In this document: positions 24,083 to 36,406 of the stretch, in pieces
Position numbering within the stretch: position 1 is the stretch's first letter
Layout: every line of letters begins with the position of its first letter
Assembly: GCA_011037195.1 (NCBI GenBank)
Contig: JAAEAF010005026.1
Coordinates: 1 to 64,000 of the forward strand
Origin: Triatoma infestans
Lineage: Eukaryota; Arthropoda; Insecta; Hemiptera; Reduviidae
Direction of reading: 5' to 3'
Length of the DNA: 64,000 nucleotides
The notes under the pieces: generated by a model
Seen by the model: only the letters and a program-made list of their open reading frames with translations
Told to the model about the DNA's origin: nothing
The model's database searches: none
Position numbers and translations under genes: made by a program

Positions 24083-26974
24083 ATGTTCTGTTCGATTTTT
24101 TCCATGGTTTTTAAACACAGTAATACCATATCTCTAAGAAATAGTATCTTAAAGCTTTCTAAATGTACAAAGTCATCCTCAGTAAGCGGACCACCGTGGA
24201 AAATATTATTCTTTGGAACAGATAACTTTTCCATGCTCAGTTTAAAAGCATTATGCGCAAAGCTGTAAGTTCTAGTTAGTAGGTATTCGATTGATAGCAT
24301 TTAATTATAAAATTATGAAAATACTAAAAATCTAATAGGCGCACTGGAACTTTGATTGAATCTTTAGGAATTGTGACTAAAGAAGGGAGTATTGTAGACA
24401 AATTTGGACACGATGAAGGTCTTCCTAGTTATGTTTGGCCAGTAAAAGCTACTGATATTAAAAACAAATACGACATTGGGGTGGTCGTTTCTTTTGGAAA
24501 GCTTATTTCAAATGATATTATACAATTGTTCCCTCTGTAAGTTATCTTTTTGTTGTACAGTTTTGTAACAGATAATGAATAGCTTCTAACGCTTTTGCTT
24601 TTTAGGGGATGCATAAATGTTCATGCTAGTATTCTACCAAGATGGAGAGGTGCAGCTCCCATTGTACATGCAATAATGAATGGGGATACAGAAACTGGAA
24701 TTACACTAATGAGAATTCATCCGTACAAGTAACATTCATTTATCAATAATAAATCTATAAATCAATAGTAAATCCATGAATTTGTCAATTTTTTGCTATA
24801 TATCTTTATTTTTCAAATTATTAAGAATTTCCACGCAAAAAAGTAGCACTTATTTAAGAAAATGCACTTCTGTTGACTTAAGAGATATAACTACAACCGG
24901 GTTTTGGTTTACGATAATGCCAAATGTCATTAAGCCACTTTTTTCTTAGTCTTACTATCCTGAAAGAACGCATTGCTACAGAGTTTTGAAATTAAATTCA
25001 ACTGAAATACAAATTTTGTGAATATGTCAGCTGTTTAGATTAAATTAAATTGTGCTTATTGGTTGATAATTGTGTTAAGAACAGTGCCACAATTAGAAAT
25101 CGCTCGAAGTTCAAACTTGATATTTCCTTTTATTTGTCATACCACAAAAAAAATTGTAAATATTATTATTGAAAACATTCTTTACAATTCTCCATATTTT
25201 AGTTATTTATTCAATTTTATTATTGAAGCAGACTTTTTGGTAGTTACTCATTTGCCTGTTGATATCTTGATTATTGCTTCTAACAGCTTGAGAATTCGTA
25301 AGATTGTTTACTTTTAACTGTATTATTAATTTTTTTAGGTATTACTAACTCTATTCTTTTCGTATTGTGATATTGATCAGATTCAGAAATTCGCCTCCCC
25401 GTCAGCATGTTTTGGTAAATGGTATAAGATTACCAACAAGCACCATTCAAAACATTTTGTTTTTTCTAATAATTCCTGCTGTTCTTATCTTTCGTCTATT
25501 TTGCATTTTGCGGCACAATTTTGTCTAGTCACTTCTTTTTCTTCCGCCAATCCGACTAAGTCGGACAACTCTGGTCAGAGAGTTAAGTGCAAACCTGTAA
25601 TATCATATATATGGCATAGGAGTCATGTGGATGATGCAGTGATAACTATTCTATATAAGGCCCTCTGAAAATAATCATGCCAGAATTTAGCCGGAACACA
25701 GTGGCCTCAACGAAGCGGGGAAAGCCTGCTTTGATGATTATGTTTTTTTGGAGCAGTGGTATTCTACATTTTCCCTGTAGGCTTCTCTACGTAGCTATCC
25801 GCCAGCTTCTACGAATCTTAACCATAAGTTTAGTGGGTCTCCCAGGTGTCCTGCCTAGCTAGGCTATGTAGTTCCGTATATTGCATAGTGTCCGGTATCC
25901 ATTACAGTACTTCTTCCTTTCCTCCTTTTCTATATGATCTCATATGCTATAGATCATTCTCTTACATTTTATTTCCATCAATTGCTTAAAGTACTTTTTG
26001 GCGAGAAGTTGTTCTCTACCACTATTCAAACATATTTTTTATTTGCCCTTATTTCTAATTCTTATTTCCTTTCCTAATCCTGTTTATTGTTGTAGTCACA
26101 TACATAGCACAAACAAAGAAGCAATAATACTTTCTATAAGTTTTATATTCATCTTCGATAGCAAAATATTGATGGAAAACATTACAATATATTTAAAGTT
26201 CACATTATTTATGTAGAATGAGAATAAAAACTTTTGTATTTTTTAGATTTGATGTAGGGGAAATTATTCGCCAGTACAGAATTCCAATACAATCTAATGA
26301 AACTACTGTACAATTAGGAAATCGTCTCGCAAAATGTGGTTCAAATTTGTTAATGGAATGCCTGAGAGACTTACCTAGGTGTCTAGAAATGGCAACACCT
26401 CAACCTGATATTGGTATTACATATGGTTCGTAAAGTTATGATTTGTTCAATTAATTGTGATAATTTTATTACTTTACATATTAACTTTAAACATATACTT
26501 TTAGCACCTAAGATTCGATCGGAAATGTCAGTGGTAATGTGGGAAAAGATGACAGCAAGAGATGTATTCAATTTGCACAGAGCATTGAATCATGTATACC
26601 CTCTTACCACAAAGTGGCATGGTACTGTTGTTAAATTAGCAGAAATAATCTTGTTTGAAGAACCTATTAAAAGGGTGGCATCACAAATTGAAAACCCAAT
26701 TACAAACAAAGAAGTTCATAAGCGTGCATTGGAATTTTTAAATTCTTCAACTGAGATAAGTACTATATTTCAACCTATAGAGAATTCTTTTATAAATAAA
26801 GCTGGGACTATTAACTTTTTTAAAAATAAAAGAGAATTACGTGTGACATGTAGTGATGGAAATAGTGTAATTGTGAAAAAGTTGAAACTTTCAGGCAAAA
26901 CAGTATCTGCGTTAGATTTTTACAACGGTTTCTTAGCTAAACGATCGAAATTCGAATGGAAATTCGGAAGTTAA
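24083..26974 (+). CDS. MTFMT: Methionyl-tRNA formyltransferase, mitochondrial
   Basis: Formylates initiator Met-tRNA in mitochondria using 10-formyl-tetrahydrofolate. Exons 24083-24264, 24339-24536, 24606-24728, 26247-26425 and 26505-26974 give about 383 residues, close to the human protein. The core starts at [12 protein letters not shown]. The signature [15 protein letters not shown] carries the catalytic Asn131 and His133, and Asp170 lies in KFDVGEI. The last exon holds the C-terminal tRNA-binding OB-like domain (APKI, then the [15 protein letters not shown] end). The start at 24083 gives a basic, Ser-rich leader suited to mitochondrial import. An upstream in-frame Met at 23918 would add 55 unrelated residues and is less likely. 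The exon 4 donor is GTTCGT after 26425, chosen because it alone keeps the frame. A polyadenylation signal lies at 27075. Confidence 0.95.
24729..26246. other. MTFMT intron 3
   Basis: 1.5-kb intron, long relative to the other three. Mixed-composition stretch 25520-25980 looks transposon-derived but was not identified. Confidence 0.35.
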
Positions 26975-27074
26975 CGTATGTTTTCAAAAATGTTTTAAAT
27001 TAACAATTTATTTAATTGAAATTGACATCTAGTAGTATTTTTAAGATGTAAAAATGCAAATTTTGTTATTAGAA

Positions 27075-27080
27075 AATAAA
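27075..27080 (+). terminator. Polyadenylation signal, MTFMT
   Basis: AATAAA about 100 bp after the stop at 26974. Confidence 0.55.
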
Positions 27081-27826
27081 AACTATACAGGTAAGTTGTA
27101 CTATGTAGTGAGAATTCTTATAAATAGCAAATTTATTTGGTCGATGTAATTCTAAAGTTCAACTTCTAATTCGTTAAGTTTCACTGCCAAAATTGTATTT
27201 CTACTTACGTTTTGTAATGTTTGTTAATTCTAAGTCACTTTGTTTTTTGTTTTTTCGTAATTTATTTTATACCTAGGAGCCTCTACAAATCCCTGACGTG
27301 GTTTTGTTTGTAATACAACCCGGAGGCCTGCTTTTTGCGATGAGGTTGGCTCCGTTGATAATGACAGATGTTGGCGCGCAAAAAAAAAAGAAAAAAAGAA
27401 ACGGCACTTGGTATCTTGAAGTGTTCCTTTTATTATCGCATTTATCATATGCAATAGTAAAACATTAATTTGTATGCATTCTTGAGCATAGCTTCATATT
27501 TATGTATTCACTAAAATCTTTAGTAAAAAATAATTAGTTCCTTTAAGATCTGTTTAAATATAGATAGATAAATAATTTTATTCACACAGCACCAAAGGTA
27601 CAGAACAGTCTCAAAAAAATGTTTCCATCATTTACAGAGGTACTCGTTTATGGGTAATAATATTTTGTAAAAATTTTTTAAGTTCATGTTTAAATTAATT
27701 TAATAAGCTCACCTGAAGTAAAGACTCAGGCAAACAATTATAGATTTTTTGTTGTGGTGGTTGGTTCCGCAGAGCTGGAAAGCATCAGGAGACATTTTCC
27801 GTGGTAGCCTGCTTCATTTTGTGGTC

Positions 27827-27864
27827 ATCGACCGGTTTCGGGCGTTCGCCCATCTTCAGGATGC
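27827..27864 (-). ncRNA. Hammerhead-ribozyme-like motif, left arm
   Basis: Minus-strand copy of the motif at 28072-28109 within the foldback element: helix I CATC/GATG, core CTGAAGA, helix II GGGCG-AA-CGCCC, GAAA, palindrome ACCGGT, cleavage triplet GTC. Confidence 0.65.
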
Positions 27865-28071
27865 GTTTTTCAGACAGTGTGACAACACAGACTCGCACAG
27901 AGCAACTTAGTTTCACACTAACTGAGACGTATTTTTAAAGTACTCAGTATTTTTAAAGTACTTTAAAAATAAAGTACTCAGTATTTTTAAAGTACTTTAA
28001 AAATACGTCTCAGTTAGTGTGAAACTAAGTTGCTCTGTACGAGTCTGTGTTGTCACACTGTCTGAAAAACG

Positions 28072-28109
28072 CATCCTGAAGATGGGCGAACGCCCGAAAC
28101 CGGTCGATG
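28072..28109 (+). ncRNA. Hammerhead-ribozyme-like motif, right arm
   Basis: Starts in the tail of GCATC: helix I CATC pairs with GATG after the GTC triplet. Core CTGAAGA, one extra T, helix II GGGCG-AA-CGCCC, GAAA, then ACCGGT, which is self-complementary and would make helix III only in a dimer. All core positions fit the consensus apart from the extra T before helix II. Confidence 0.65.
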
Positions 28110-28499
28110 ACCACAAAATGAAGCAGGCTACCACGGAAAATGTCTCTAATTATAGATTTTAGCGGCCATTTATAGTGGGCTTTTTCCAACTTTTGAAGTT
28201 CGATGTGCAACACGTCCAATAAGTTGTTTTGCCATATCGTTATGTTATGTAGCTTTGTATGTACGTATATCTGACTTTATTGCTGTGTTACAATTAAAAT
28301 TAAAATGTATGGTTTTGTTAATTTTTTTTTTCTTTATGTCACGATTAAATAAATGAAATAATCTGCATTTTATTTTGGTTACAATCTGAAAAATTATACA
28401 TTTTCATTGGATTTAAAAACATTTCGCTTATATAAAACATCTCCCCATTTTTACCTTCACATTCCTCCTTTCTACCTTTATTTATGTAATATCCATATC

Positions 28500-29100
28500 A
28501 GTAACTACGTACTCCTAGTAAGAGAATATTGTGACGTTCCAGATTTTCGAAAATGAGTTTACACCGGAAATACTTATTTTGGGCCCCTGAATTCGGAAGA
28601 AAAAATGTTTCTAGCGAATGGTATGTGTGTGTTAACAAAATATCTTAAAAAATGAAAAGTCGCAGCAAGCAGTGGTATTCCATTTAGGCACACGATCACT
28701 GCATCAGACATAATCCATCAATCGGAAGTGACACCTTACAGAAGTGCTTCTCTTTTTTTTTCAGTCTTTCGTAATCTTCTCGAAAAAATTCTCCAACGAT
28801 TTTCATTAAACTTCCTATATCTTCATACATAAATACCTCTCACTTTTATTGAAACATTTTCCCGGGAAAATTAGGAACGTTATGCTTTCTTCTTAAGTAC
28901 AACTTCAATATAATGGTTTTTACCAACCATATAATACTAAAACACATTAAATGCATTAATATAATTCCAAATTTGAAGAAAATCGATAGCGATTTAAAGA
29001 AAATCGATTTGGCTCATAATAAAATAGAAACATATTACTTTTATTTAAAACATTTTTCTGAAAAAATGTTTTTAGGTGGTTCTGGTGAAACTGTAATGTA
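28500..29100 (+). repeat. 1-kb noncoding repeat family, diverged 5' part
   Basis: Hairpin remnant TACTCCTAGTAAGAG at 28509, then GAGTTTACACCGGAAATACT, ATCGGAAGTGACACC and ATTTTCATTAAACTT unit marks. It fades near 29100. A matching 3' end fragment (GGAGTAAGAG... CACACCAGA) sits at 30955-31092. Confidence 0.7.
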
Positions 29101-29194
29101 AAAATTCAATTGTGTTTGTTCATTTATTGGCTCTCTACAATATCATTCTCTAACTACCTCCGTTGGGTTAGGTTAGCACTTGTCCCCCTCCCTC

Positions 29195-29262
29195 CAGCGC
29201 CCGCTCTAGCGGTTACGTCGCCCCGGGCAAAAAGACAAATTGCCGCCCCTTAAGAATACATA
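29195..29262 (+). repeat. hAT-like left terminus, first copy
   Basis: CAGCGCCCGCTCTAGCGGTT followed by ACGTCGCCCCGGG and AATTGCCGCCCC. The CAG start and the match to the inverted CTAGAGCGGG...CTG at 34377-34388 suggest hAT-type ends. A Tc1-like left end follows at 29269. Confidence 0.55.
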
Positions 29263-29489
29263 CACAACCGCTCAGAAGTTTGGGATCAGTTAAAAAATTG
29301 GGCCTTGAACTACTTCACTATAAGTCGAACGTGTCCAATTGAAATTCTTAATGTTGCTCTTAAATCTGCCACGACAAGTCCACAATAGTTTCGTTCGCTG
29401 GAACTTGAATGACGGCAAGTGAAAAACCAATATTTTTAATAAATCTATAAGATTTTCTGGCTGAAGATTTTATCGATATAAAGCAGCTC

Positions 29490-30370
29490 ACCTCCGAAGA
29501 TATGCTATAGAAGACTTGTGAAGCTTTTGGATGGTTCTGACATTCCTTTCAACTGGGTGGATCTTGTGAGAGAAATGCTTTATTCTATAGGAACGCAGGA
29601 CATCTGGGCGGCGCAGAAAGCGGTCGTGGTCTCTAATAACTTAAAAAATCTTTCTCTAAACTGACGTCAATTACGTACTCTACTCTTCATATAACATCCA
29701 CTATAGATAGATATGTCCCTTGGCTAATGGTAGTTCATATGTAAATATTATGTGCAATATATTAAAACCAGATTGATAGCTCGAAATTACAGTAGCGTGA
29801 TCGTCACCCCAGGATTTTTAATAATGGAATAGCCCATTTATTTGATCCTAAAAGAGTTGCTTTACTTGTGCTGAGGGCAAAAACGATAAATACGAGTATT
29901 ATGCACTTTATTTTCGAATGCCCTTATTATAAATGTTTGAGAAGAAGATTGTTAAATAGGTATTTACCTTCACTTCACACAATTCTTATGTTTTTGCTAA
30001 CTTACTAGATATAGAAAATAAAGAAAAGTTAAACCACTTATTTTATTTTATCTCCGAGGATTTGGAGGAAAGATATACATAGGTTTGTAAAGGTATTATT
30101 TAATACCTACGAGGAGATCCCTCAAACTCCTTCCCTAAAATAATTTGTATAAATGAATAAAGTCTTTTTAAATCATTGTTACTATCTACTTTATTAATCA
30201 AGTTTATCATATCCCTTAATCAAGTTTATCATAAGTTACCATATTATTTTATTACTTTGAAGATTAAGCTGTAATGTTTGTAATTTTTCGTCTTGTAATG
30301 TTTGTATTTTTTGTTCAGCTTTCAGCAGAGGTCATTCTCTTGCATAGAAATGTATAGTTTCTTTAGGCTA
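29490..30370 (+). mobile_element. LINE reverse-transcriptase relic
   Basis: LVKLLDGSDIPFNWVDLVREM near 29515, then MHFIFECPYYKCLRRRLLNR near 29905, the HxxxxCPxY knuckle of non-LTR elements; broken by stops. It ends with AATAAATAAATA near 30370. Confidence 0.55.
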
Positions 30371-32225
30371 TAAATAAATAAATATTGAATGAAATTTCTC
30401 AAGAAACGTTTCAAGCAATTGGACCAGCCATTTCAAGAGATTTTGAAGCTGGTTTCAAAAATATATCAAATACAATATTCAATCAAATACAAACAAATGA
30501 AATTATCCCGTAAATTTTATTGACAAGATTTAGATAAAAAGTCTTGAACTGTATGTTGGTAGTTACATATAAATGCTTATAAAAATAATGATTATATAGG
30601 ATGGATTACTATTTGAATCTTTCTTTTAATAGTCTCATTTTAACATTGTATCCAAGTTATTACATACGATAATATTAATATTCGCAGCCCTCTATAGCTT
30701 CTAGCTAATTGCATTTGTTGTAAAACAAATGTAAAAAATCTGAACCCTCACCTGAAAAAGAAAGAAGGGAAAAATATCACATATCAAGCATTATTCCAGA
30801 AAAATAACTTGCGCAAGAAATATAATGTAGAAAAAAGATAAATAAATATTTGAATTTTATTAATAAATATTAATATAATTAATATATTCATTTATTTCTA
30901 GTTTAAAAATTAAGTATACGCTTTTTTTTTCAATTATAATGTACATCTAAGTAATTTTTTCAGTTTTTTTGATTTTCTCCATAAAAACACCGACGAATTT
31001 TATTAAATTTGGTATACTAACTACAAAGTTTGTCGATTACAATTTTGAATACTGGAGTAAGAGAAACTTGTGTGAGTGTTTCACACCAGATTTTTTTTTG
31101 TTTTCTAATTAATAAAGTAACTAATTAAAATTGGTTTATTTGTAGTTGCAAACATGGCCACCAGATAACAACACCTACTGAGAAATCAATTTTATTTCTA
31201 GTTATATAGTTTGTCACTAGGTGTCACTACTTCCAAAGATTTTTTGGGGAGTCCATTGCGCTAACCAATTCCCGTCCCTTCCTAAAGACGCATTTAAAAC
31301 TATTTAAAAATTTTTACATCAGAGGATGGCGCTGTGATCGGGTGGCAAATTTTGGAACTACAGTTCTGTATATCTAGGAGCTTATGCTTTCTAGCGGCAA
31401 TTATTTGAACTACTACAAATTCTAAATTAAGTAAGTGCTGTTACCTGGCGGTTAATTCAGAAACGTTAATTTTATTTGTTTTTATTTTTCTTTTTTTATT
31501 GCAACTAAAATGTAAAATTTGTATTTTTTTTGTTTGTTTTATAAGAATAGTCCTAATTTTTTAGTATAAACTTCATCTACAACAATTACATTCTTAAAGC
31601 AGTTAGAAAAAAAAAACTATATTTGTTCCTGAGCTCTATCTTTTTTTATGTCTTTTATTAATTATTCAATTATTTGTTAAAGGGGGCTAATTGAATTAAT
31701 TAAGTTATTGTGACTCTAAAATTAATTAAGTTATTTTCTCTCTTATTAAGTTACATGTATTCATTATATTTAATACCGATTTAAAATATTCTTCCAAAAA
31801 ATTGTGAAGGGTGTTCTATCCTGAGACAAATTGTCCTGCAAATTGTCGTCAGAAGCATTGCTACTGGATTGATAGAGAGCTTGCTATATCATACAATGCA
31901 ATCTTATTTAGGTAAATAGTATAAACCTCATCTCCATTATTTATCTGTAATACATGTCCACTAACCATTTATTTGCAAATGAATTTTACAATAAAGGAAT
32001 GAAGGGTGATTGTTTTATATCAGATTTCTTTTTCCTAAATCGCGGCAATAGACTAAATAAATTTAGGGATGTCAAATCTAGACTATGAGGGAAAATCCAG
32101 ACTTTGTCGACAGAGCATCATTTTGATTAGGAACATAATTTTTTTCTTGTGCAACCTTTATTGGAATCTTATTTTTCGCATTATTTGTTTGTCTCAAAAG
32201 TTTTGTTTTCGGGACTTCATAAGTC
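30371..32225. other. Unassigned intergenic sequence
   Basis: AT-rich; includes the noncoding-repeat end at 30955-31092 and nothing else recognised. Confidence 0.3.
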
Positions 32226-32528
32226 CCAATCAATGATTTTAGTATTACTTTAGAGAAAAGCATATTGCTATTGTTCCCCAGAAAAATGTGGCAAATAGAA
32301 GTGTTAAGAATTTATGTGTAGATAGTATACAACGTTTAAAGAAAATCGTTGCAGCCAATTTCGAGAAAATCACGAAAAAGTGAAAAAAAAATTCAGTAAA
32401 TTCGCATATCGGATGGACTTTGCCATCTGTGCAATCCAAAAAGTAAATTCTGGCAAATTGAATTAATTAACTGGTTTTGTTCTTACTTTGTTTGCAGTGT
32501 TAAGCCTTTGCACTTCTATGGCTAATTG

Positions 32529-32605
32529 CAGCGCTCGCTCTAGTGGTTACGTCGCCCCGAACTAAAAACAAATTGCCGCCCCTTAAGAATATCAAATTGC
32601 CGCCC
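32529..32605 (+). repeat. hAT-like left terminus, second copy
   Basis: CAGCGCTCGCTCTAGTGGTT and ACGTCGCCCC repeat the 29195 terminus with a few changes and an extra AAATTGCCGCCCC. Again a Tc1-like left end follows. The inverted counterpart is at 34341-34388. Confidence 0.55.
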
Positions 32606-34078
32606 CACTACCGATCAGAAGTTTGGGATCAGTAAAAAAATTTAATTATTTACAAAGTTCTAAAAATATAGTTTCATTGTAATAAGAATTTTCCAGTAAC
32701 GTGATTTATGCATGATTCATGTATAGGTGAGAGTTGTCATACCCAGGGGATCCACAATAGATCTCTCAATGAAGGTCGCAGTGGAATGAGACTTGGCCCG
32801 CCCCCATCCAATCTAACATAATATACACTTTGCCCTTTAAGAAACAATTTATCTCTTGGATTTGTTAATAATCCACAGAGAATAATTTCTTTCAAATTAT
32901 TGATTCTGTTTATAGGTAGGATGTTTTATTCTATTTTACTTAATTGGGATTATTTCACTCCTTGAGCTTCTCGGTTTACGAGTATATCTTTTTGCGTTTA
33001 CGAGTATATCTTTACGGTTCAGGAGAACATCTTATATTAACTTTGATTTTTCCTCTTTTGAATTAATACAAAATGGGCAAAGTTAAAGAACTGAGTGTTG
33101 CTACCAGAAGTGCCATTTGAACTTTACATAAAAAAGGAAAATCAGAACGAAAAATAACGACTGGACTTAAAATTTCAAAAAATGGTGTTCACTGTGCTAT
33201 CAAACGGTTTAAAAAATATGGTGATCATGAAAATTTATATCGCTCTGGGAGACCAAAATCACCAAACACAGGTCAGGATAAGTTCATTATTTTATGAAAT
33301 AAAAGAAACAGACGACTCACAGCACTGTGAAATGCAAAGACTTCACAGTGAAAGGTTGGAGGAACCTTTCATCAGCTCAGAAAAACTACATCCACATGCA
33401 TAATACCCACCGTTATTCACAGAGAGGGCTCGGTCAAGGTTTGGGGATGTTTTTCACGCTATGGAATAGGTGATCTCGCCCACATTGACGGGATAATGAA
33501 AAAAGAAAATTATAAAAGCATTTTAGAAAATCACGTATTACCCTGCAGTCAGCGATTGATTGGGGATAAAATCATTATGCAACAGGACAGTGATCCTAAA
33601 CATACTTCCAGATTATGTAGACAATACTTAAGGAGACAGAAGATGAAAAATATGTGTTAATATGGTCTGGCCCTCGCAATCCCCAGTCTTGAACCCAATT
33701 GAACTTTTGTGGGATGAGCTAGATGGAAAAGTTCGTATCAAGTGCCCTAATTCTCCAGATGCTCTATGGCAGATACTGTACAATGTGTGGAGTAATATTG
33801 AATTCGAAACAATCAATAAATTGATTGAGAGAATGCCTAGAATTATAAGAAAAGTAATTAAGTGGAGAGGTGGTCACTTTGATGACAAAACCGTTTAGTC
33901 GAAATTTATTTTTGAGAAACATTTATACTTTGTAATGAATTATTGTATATAGATTAAATATAACATTTTTAAATTACTGACATTTTATTTCATTCATAAC
34001 AAATCATTAAATTAACAAAAATATATATAATACATTTTTATTCTAGGTGGTCTAAACTTTTTACCAGCGGTGTATATA
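32606..34078 (+). mobile_element. Tc1-like transposon, frameshifted
   Basis: The transposase reads from 33073: GKVKELSVATRSAI, SERKITTGLKISKNGVHCAI, then LYRSGRPKSP, the helix-turn-helix part. GCFSRYGIGDLAHIDGIM and QQDSDPKHTSRLCRQYL carry the catalytic Asp residues, and NPIELLWDELD the final acidic residue, so the catalytic residues survive although stops break the frame near 33115, 33300 and 33660. The ends TACCGATCAGAAGTTTGGG (32606) and GTTTACCAGCGG-type (34050-34078) are weak inverted repeats. A second left end occurs at 29269. Confidence 0.88.
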
Positions 34079-34340
34079 TATATTTTTAAGCAAGTCTATG
34101 CATGTTCAAACACATGCTGAAGCAGCATTCTGTTTGCGTGCTAATGCTATTCTGTTCAGAGAAGTATATGCTTGTTCACACAAGTTCAAGCTTCGTCCTC
34201 TACAAATTCTGCGATAATTTTTGAATAATAAAGTAAAAATTTTTAGCTTTAAGACATAAACAATATAAATACGCTACGCACTATAAATTTTTAACGAACG
34301 AAAAAATATCAATTAGTGAAATTTGAGTATTTAACCAAAA

Positions 34341-34388
34341 ATGGAGCCCCGGACAAATGTCCGGGTTGCCCGCCCCTAGAGCGGGTCC
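34341..34388 (-). repeat. hAT-like right terminus
   Basis: GGAGCCCCGGACAAATGTCC is followed by GGGTTGCCCGCCCCTAGAGC and GGGTCCTG, the inverse of the left termini at 29195 and 32529. An 8-bp target duplication was not apparent. Confidence 0.5.
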
Positions 34389-34984
34389 TGTTCCCTACCT
34401 GTACATTATGGTACGGAAGTATAAGCAAAATTTGAAATAAAGAAACTTTTTCATTTTATATTTATAACTATTAAGAGGAGTAATGAAAAGTTGTGTTAGT
34501 GTTTCACAGCGGATTTTTTTTTTTACTGTTTGTCCTAACAGACAATTTCAGACTGGTCCCTCACTTAAAAATAGTTCTATATTAATCTCAATATAAACAG
34601 ATCGCAAATTTAAAAAAATATTCTGAAATTTACTGTTTCGCTTTCTGAAACCCAATTATATATGGAGGCAAATATGAGAGCTATGGTAGAGTTAAGTTAA
34701 TAAGGTAGATGTATCTGGAAAGGGCGGAAACCGTGAGAAAGAAAGCGTCAATAGAACTTTATAAAAAAATAAAAAATAAAAAGGTAACTTATAAAAGCGC
34801 TCGGTGAATCTATTAACATATATTTTATTTCGATAAGTTCCTTGTTTTTTCTGTAGATGTAAATTAATTAAACCATTTAATGAAATTGCTGAATTAATGT
34901 TATGAAGAAATTTGGTGAGGATCGGTCACGAAAGAAAAATTCAATTATGCCTCTCTAGTAACATAGCAGAAAAATTACATTGTA

Positions 34985-35760
34985 ATATTTGAGAAAGAAA
35001 AATGCTTACTCAGCTTTCTCTAGTGGGTAGCAGAGTGGCCATATACTCCGATAGTCAGGCAGCCCTGAAGGCACTTTCCTCACACCAAATAGTCTCAAGA
35101 CTGGTGTGGGACTGCCTACTTGCCCTCACCGAGGTGGGTACTCAGAATAACGAGGCCAGGTGGACACTCGCCTGGGTGTCGGGACATGCGGGGTTCCTGG
35201 GCAATGAGAGGGCGGATGCCCTAGCGAGGGAGGGCTCGCAGGATACCTTTATAGGCCCCGAACACTTCTGCGGCTTGTCCAGGAGCCTCATCCAAACTTC
35301 TATCAAGGGGTAGATAGAAGATCAGCGTCTGCGTTGGTGGGAGGGAACACCATGACAGAGGCAGGCAAAGTTCTTCATTAAAAGACATTTGCCTAAATTT
35401 ACCAAAGACCTACTGAGCCAAACCCGAAGGAGATATAAGGTTAATTGTGGGTCTACTAACAGGGCATTGTAGGCTGAATAGACACATGCACCACCTACAA
35501 CTTGCGGATAGTGCGGTATGCCGATTCTGCAAGGTAGAGGAGGAGACCCCGGCGCACATCCTTTGTGAGTGCGCCAGCCTGGCGAGGATTAGGTTTCTTC
35601 AATTGGGGATGGGCAATCCCGAAGCTGAAAGCTTCATGACGGAGCCGCTTTCAGCTTTGCTAGGATTGATTAGGAGGGCAAAGCTGGGGGCTGTTCTGTA
35701 ACTTAAGGGGATCCACAATAGACTCGTCTGTGGAATGAGGATCCCCACCCCCGCATTCTT
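34985..35760 (+). mobile_element. 5'-truncated LINE with RNase H
   Basis: [16 protein letters not shown], then LAWVSGHAGFLGNERADALA (RNase H), and GHCRLNRHMHHLQ with CRFCKVEEETPAHILCEC (Cys-rich knuckle); one frame break near 35315. The 3' tail GGGGATCCACAATAGACTCG also occurs at 32740-32820 as an isolated fragment. Unlike the TAA-tailed copies it ends without a clear tail. Confidence 0.85.
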
Positions 35761-36406
35761 TCTACTCAGCTTTTAATAGAAACGTATTGTTTAGCTTTGA
35801 TGAATTATGTTATGAAGAAATTTGTTGAGGGCCGGTCAAGAAAGTAAATTTCTTTCTTGGATCGGAAAGGTCTTTCTTTACCGATCCTCACCAAAGTTCT
35901 TCCATAACATAATTCATAAATAGTCAAGAAATATTTTGCTTTAAAATTGTTGAATGTGATAAAAGAAGACGGTCCATTTAATTACATTTCGAGCAATACA
36001 TGGAATGTCAAGTCGCTGCCAATCTTGTTTTTAAAATAATTTTTTATTATTCAATTACAATTTTTTTTTTTTAAAGATGAATTCAGTCTTAAAACAGCAG
36101 AATTTAGTTAGAAAGTTTGTTATACAAACTATTACACTTTACTGAGTTATAATTGAATATCTAGAATTGAACATACTTAAAATGCACAATAAAATGAGAA
36201 CTTCTTGTATAAATCATTAAAAATCTAAAGTATTATTATTTCATATGCATTCATTAAAAATACATTTTAATACAAAAATTAGGACCTTTAAGGTTTTTTA
36301 AATATTAAATTAAAATAAAATTTAATTTAATTAAATTTTAAATATAAAATGCTTGTTTGTTTGTTTGTTAGTCTCTTTTTGAAAAACCAGAACTGTTTTA
36401 ATAAAC
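35761..36406. other. Intergenic 3' of NHEJ1
   Basis: A repeated TTATGAAGAAATTTGGTGAGG/TTGTTGAGG piece occurs at 34900-34935 and 35810-35835, flanking the LINE at 34985-35760, and its inverse lies at 35880-35915. No gene. Confidence 0.35.

Larger units (their letters stand above)
27749..28147. mobile_element. Palindromic foldback element with two hammerhead motifs
   Basis: A roughly 400-bp element with arms of about 190 bp that are near-perfect inverted repeats, meeting near 27955-28000 in a run of alternating TTTAAAGTACT units. It is flanked by the 13-bp duplication AATTATAGATTTT at 27736-27748 and 28148-28160. Both arms carry the same hammerhead-like motif in opposite orientation. No open frame of note. 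Diverged partial relatives lie at about 36990-37100 and 46600-46650. It sits between MTFMT and the transposon-rich 28-35 kb region. Confidence 0.8.

Noticed and set aside
33182..33898. Frames in the 33-kb region as host genes
   Set aside because: They are parts of a frameshifted Tc1-like transposase.
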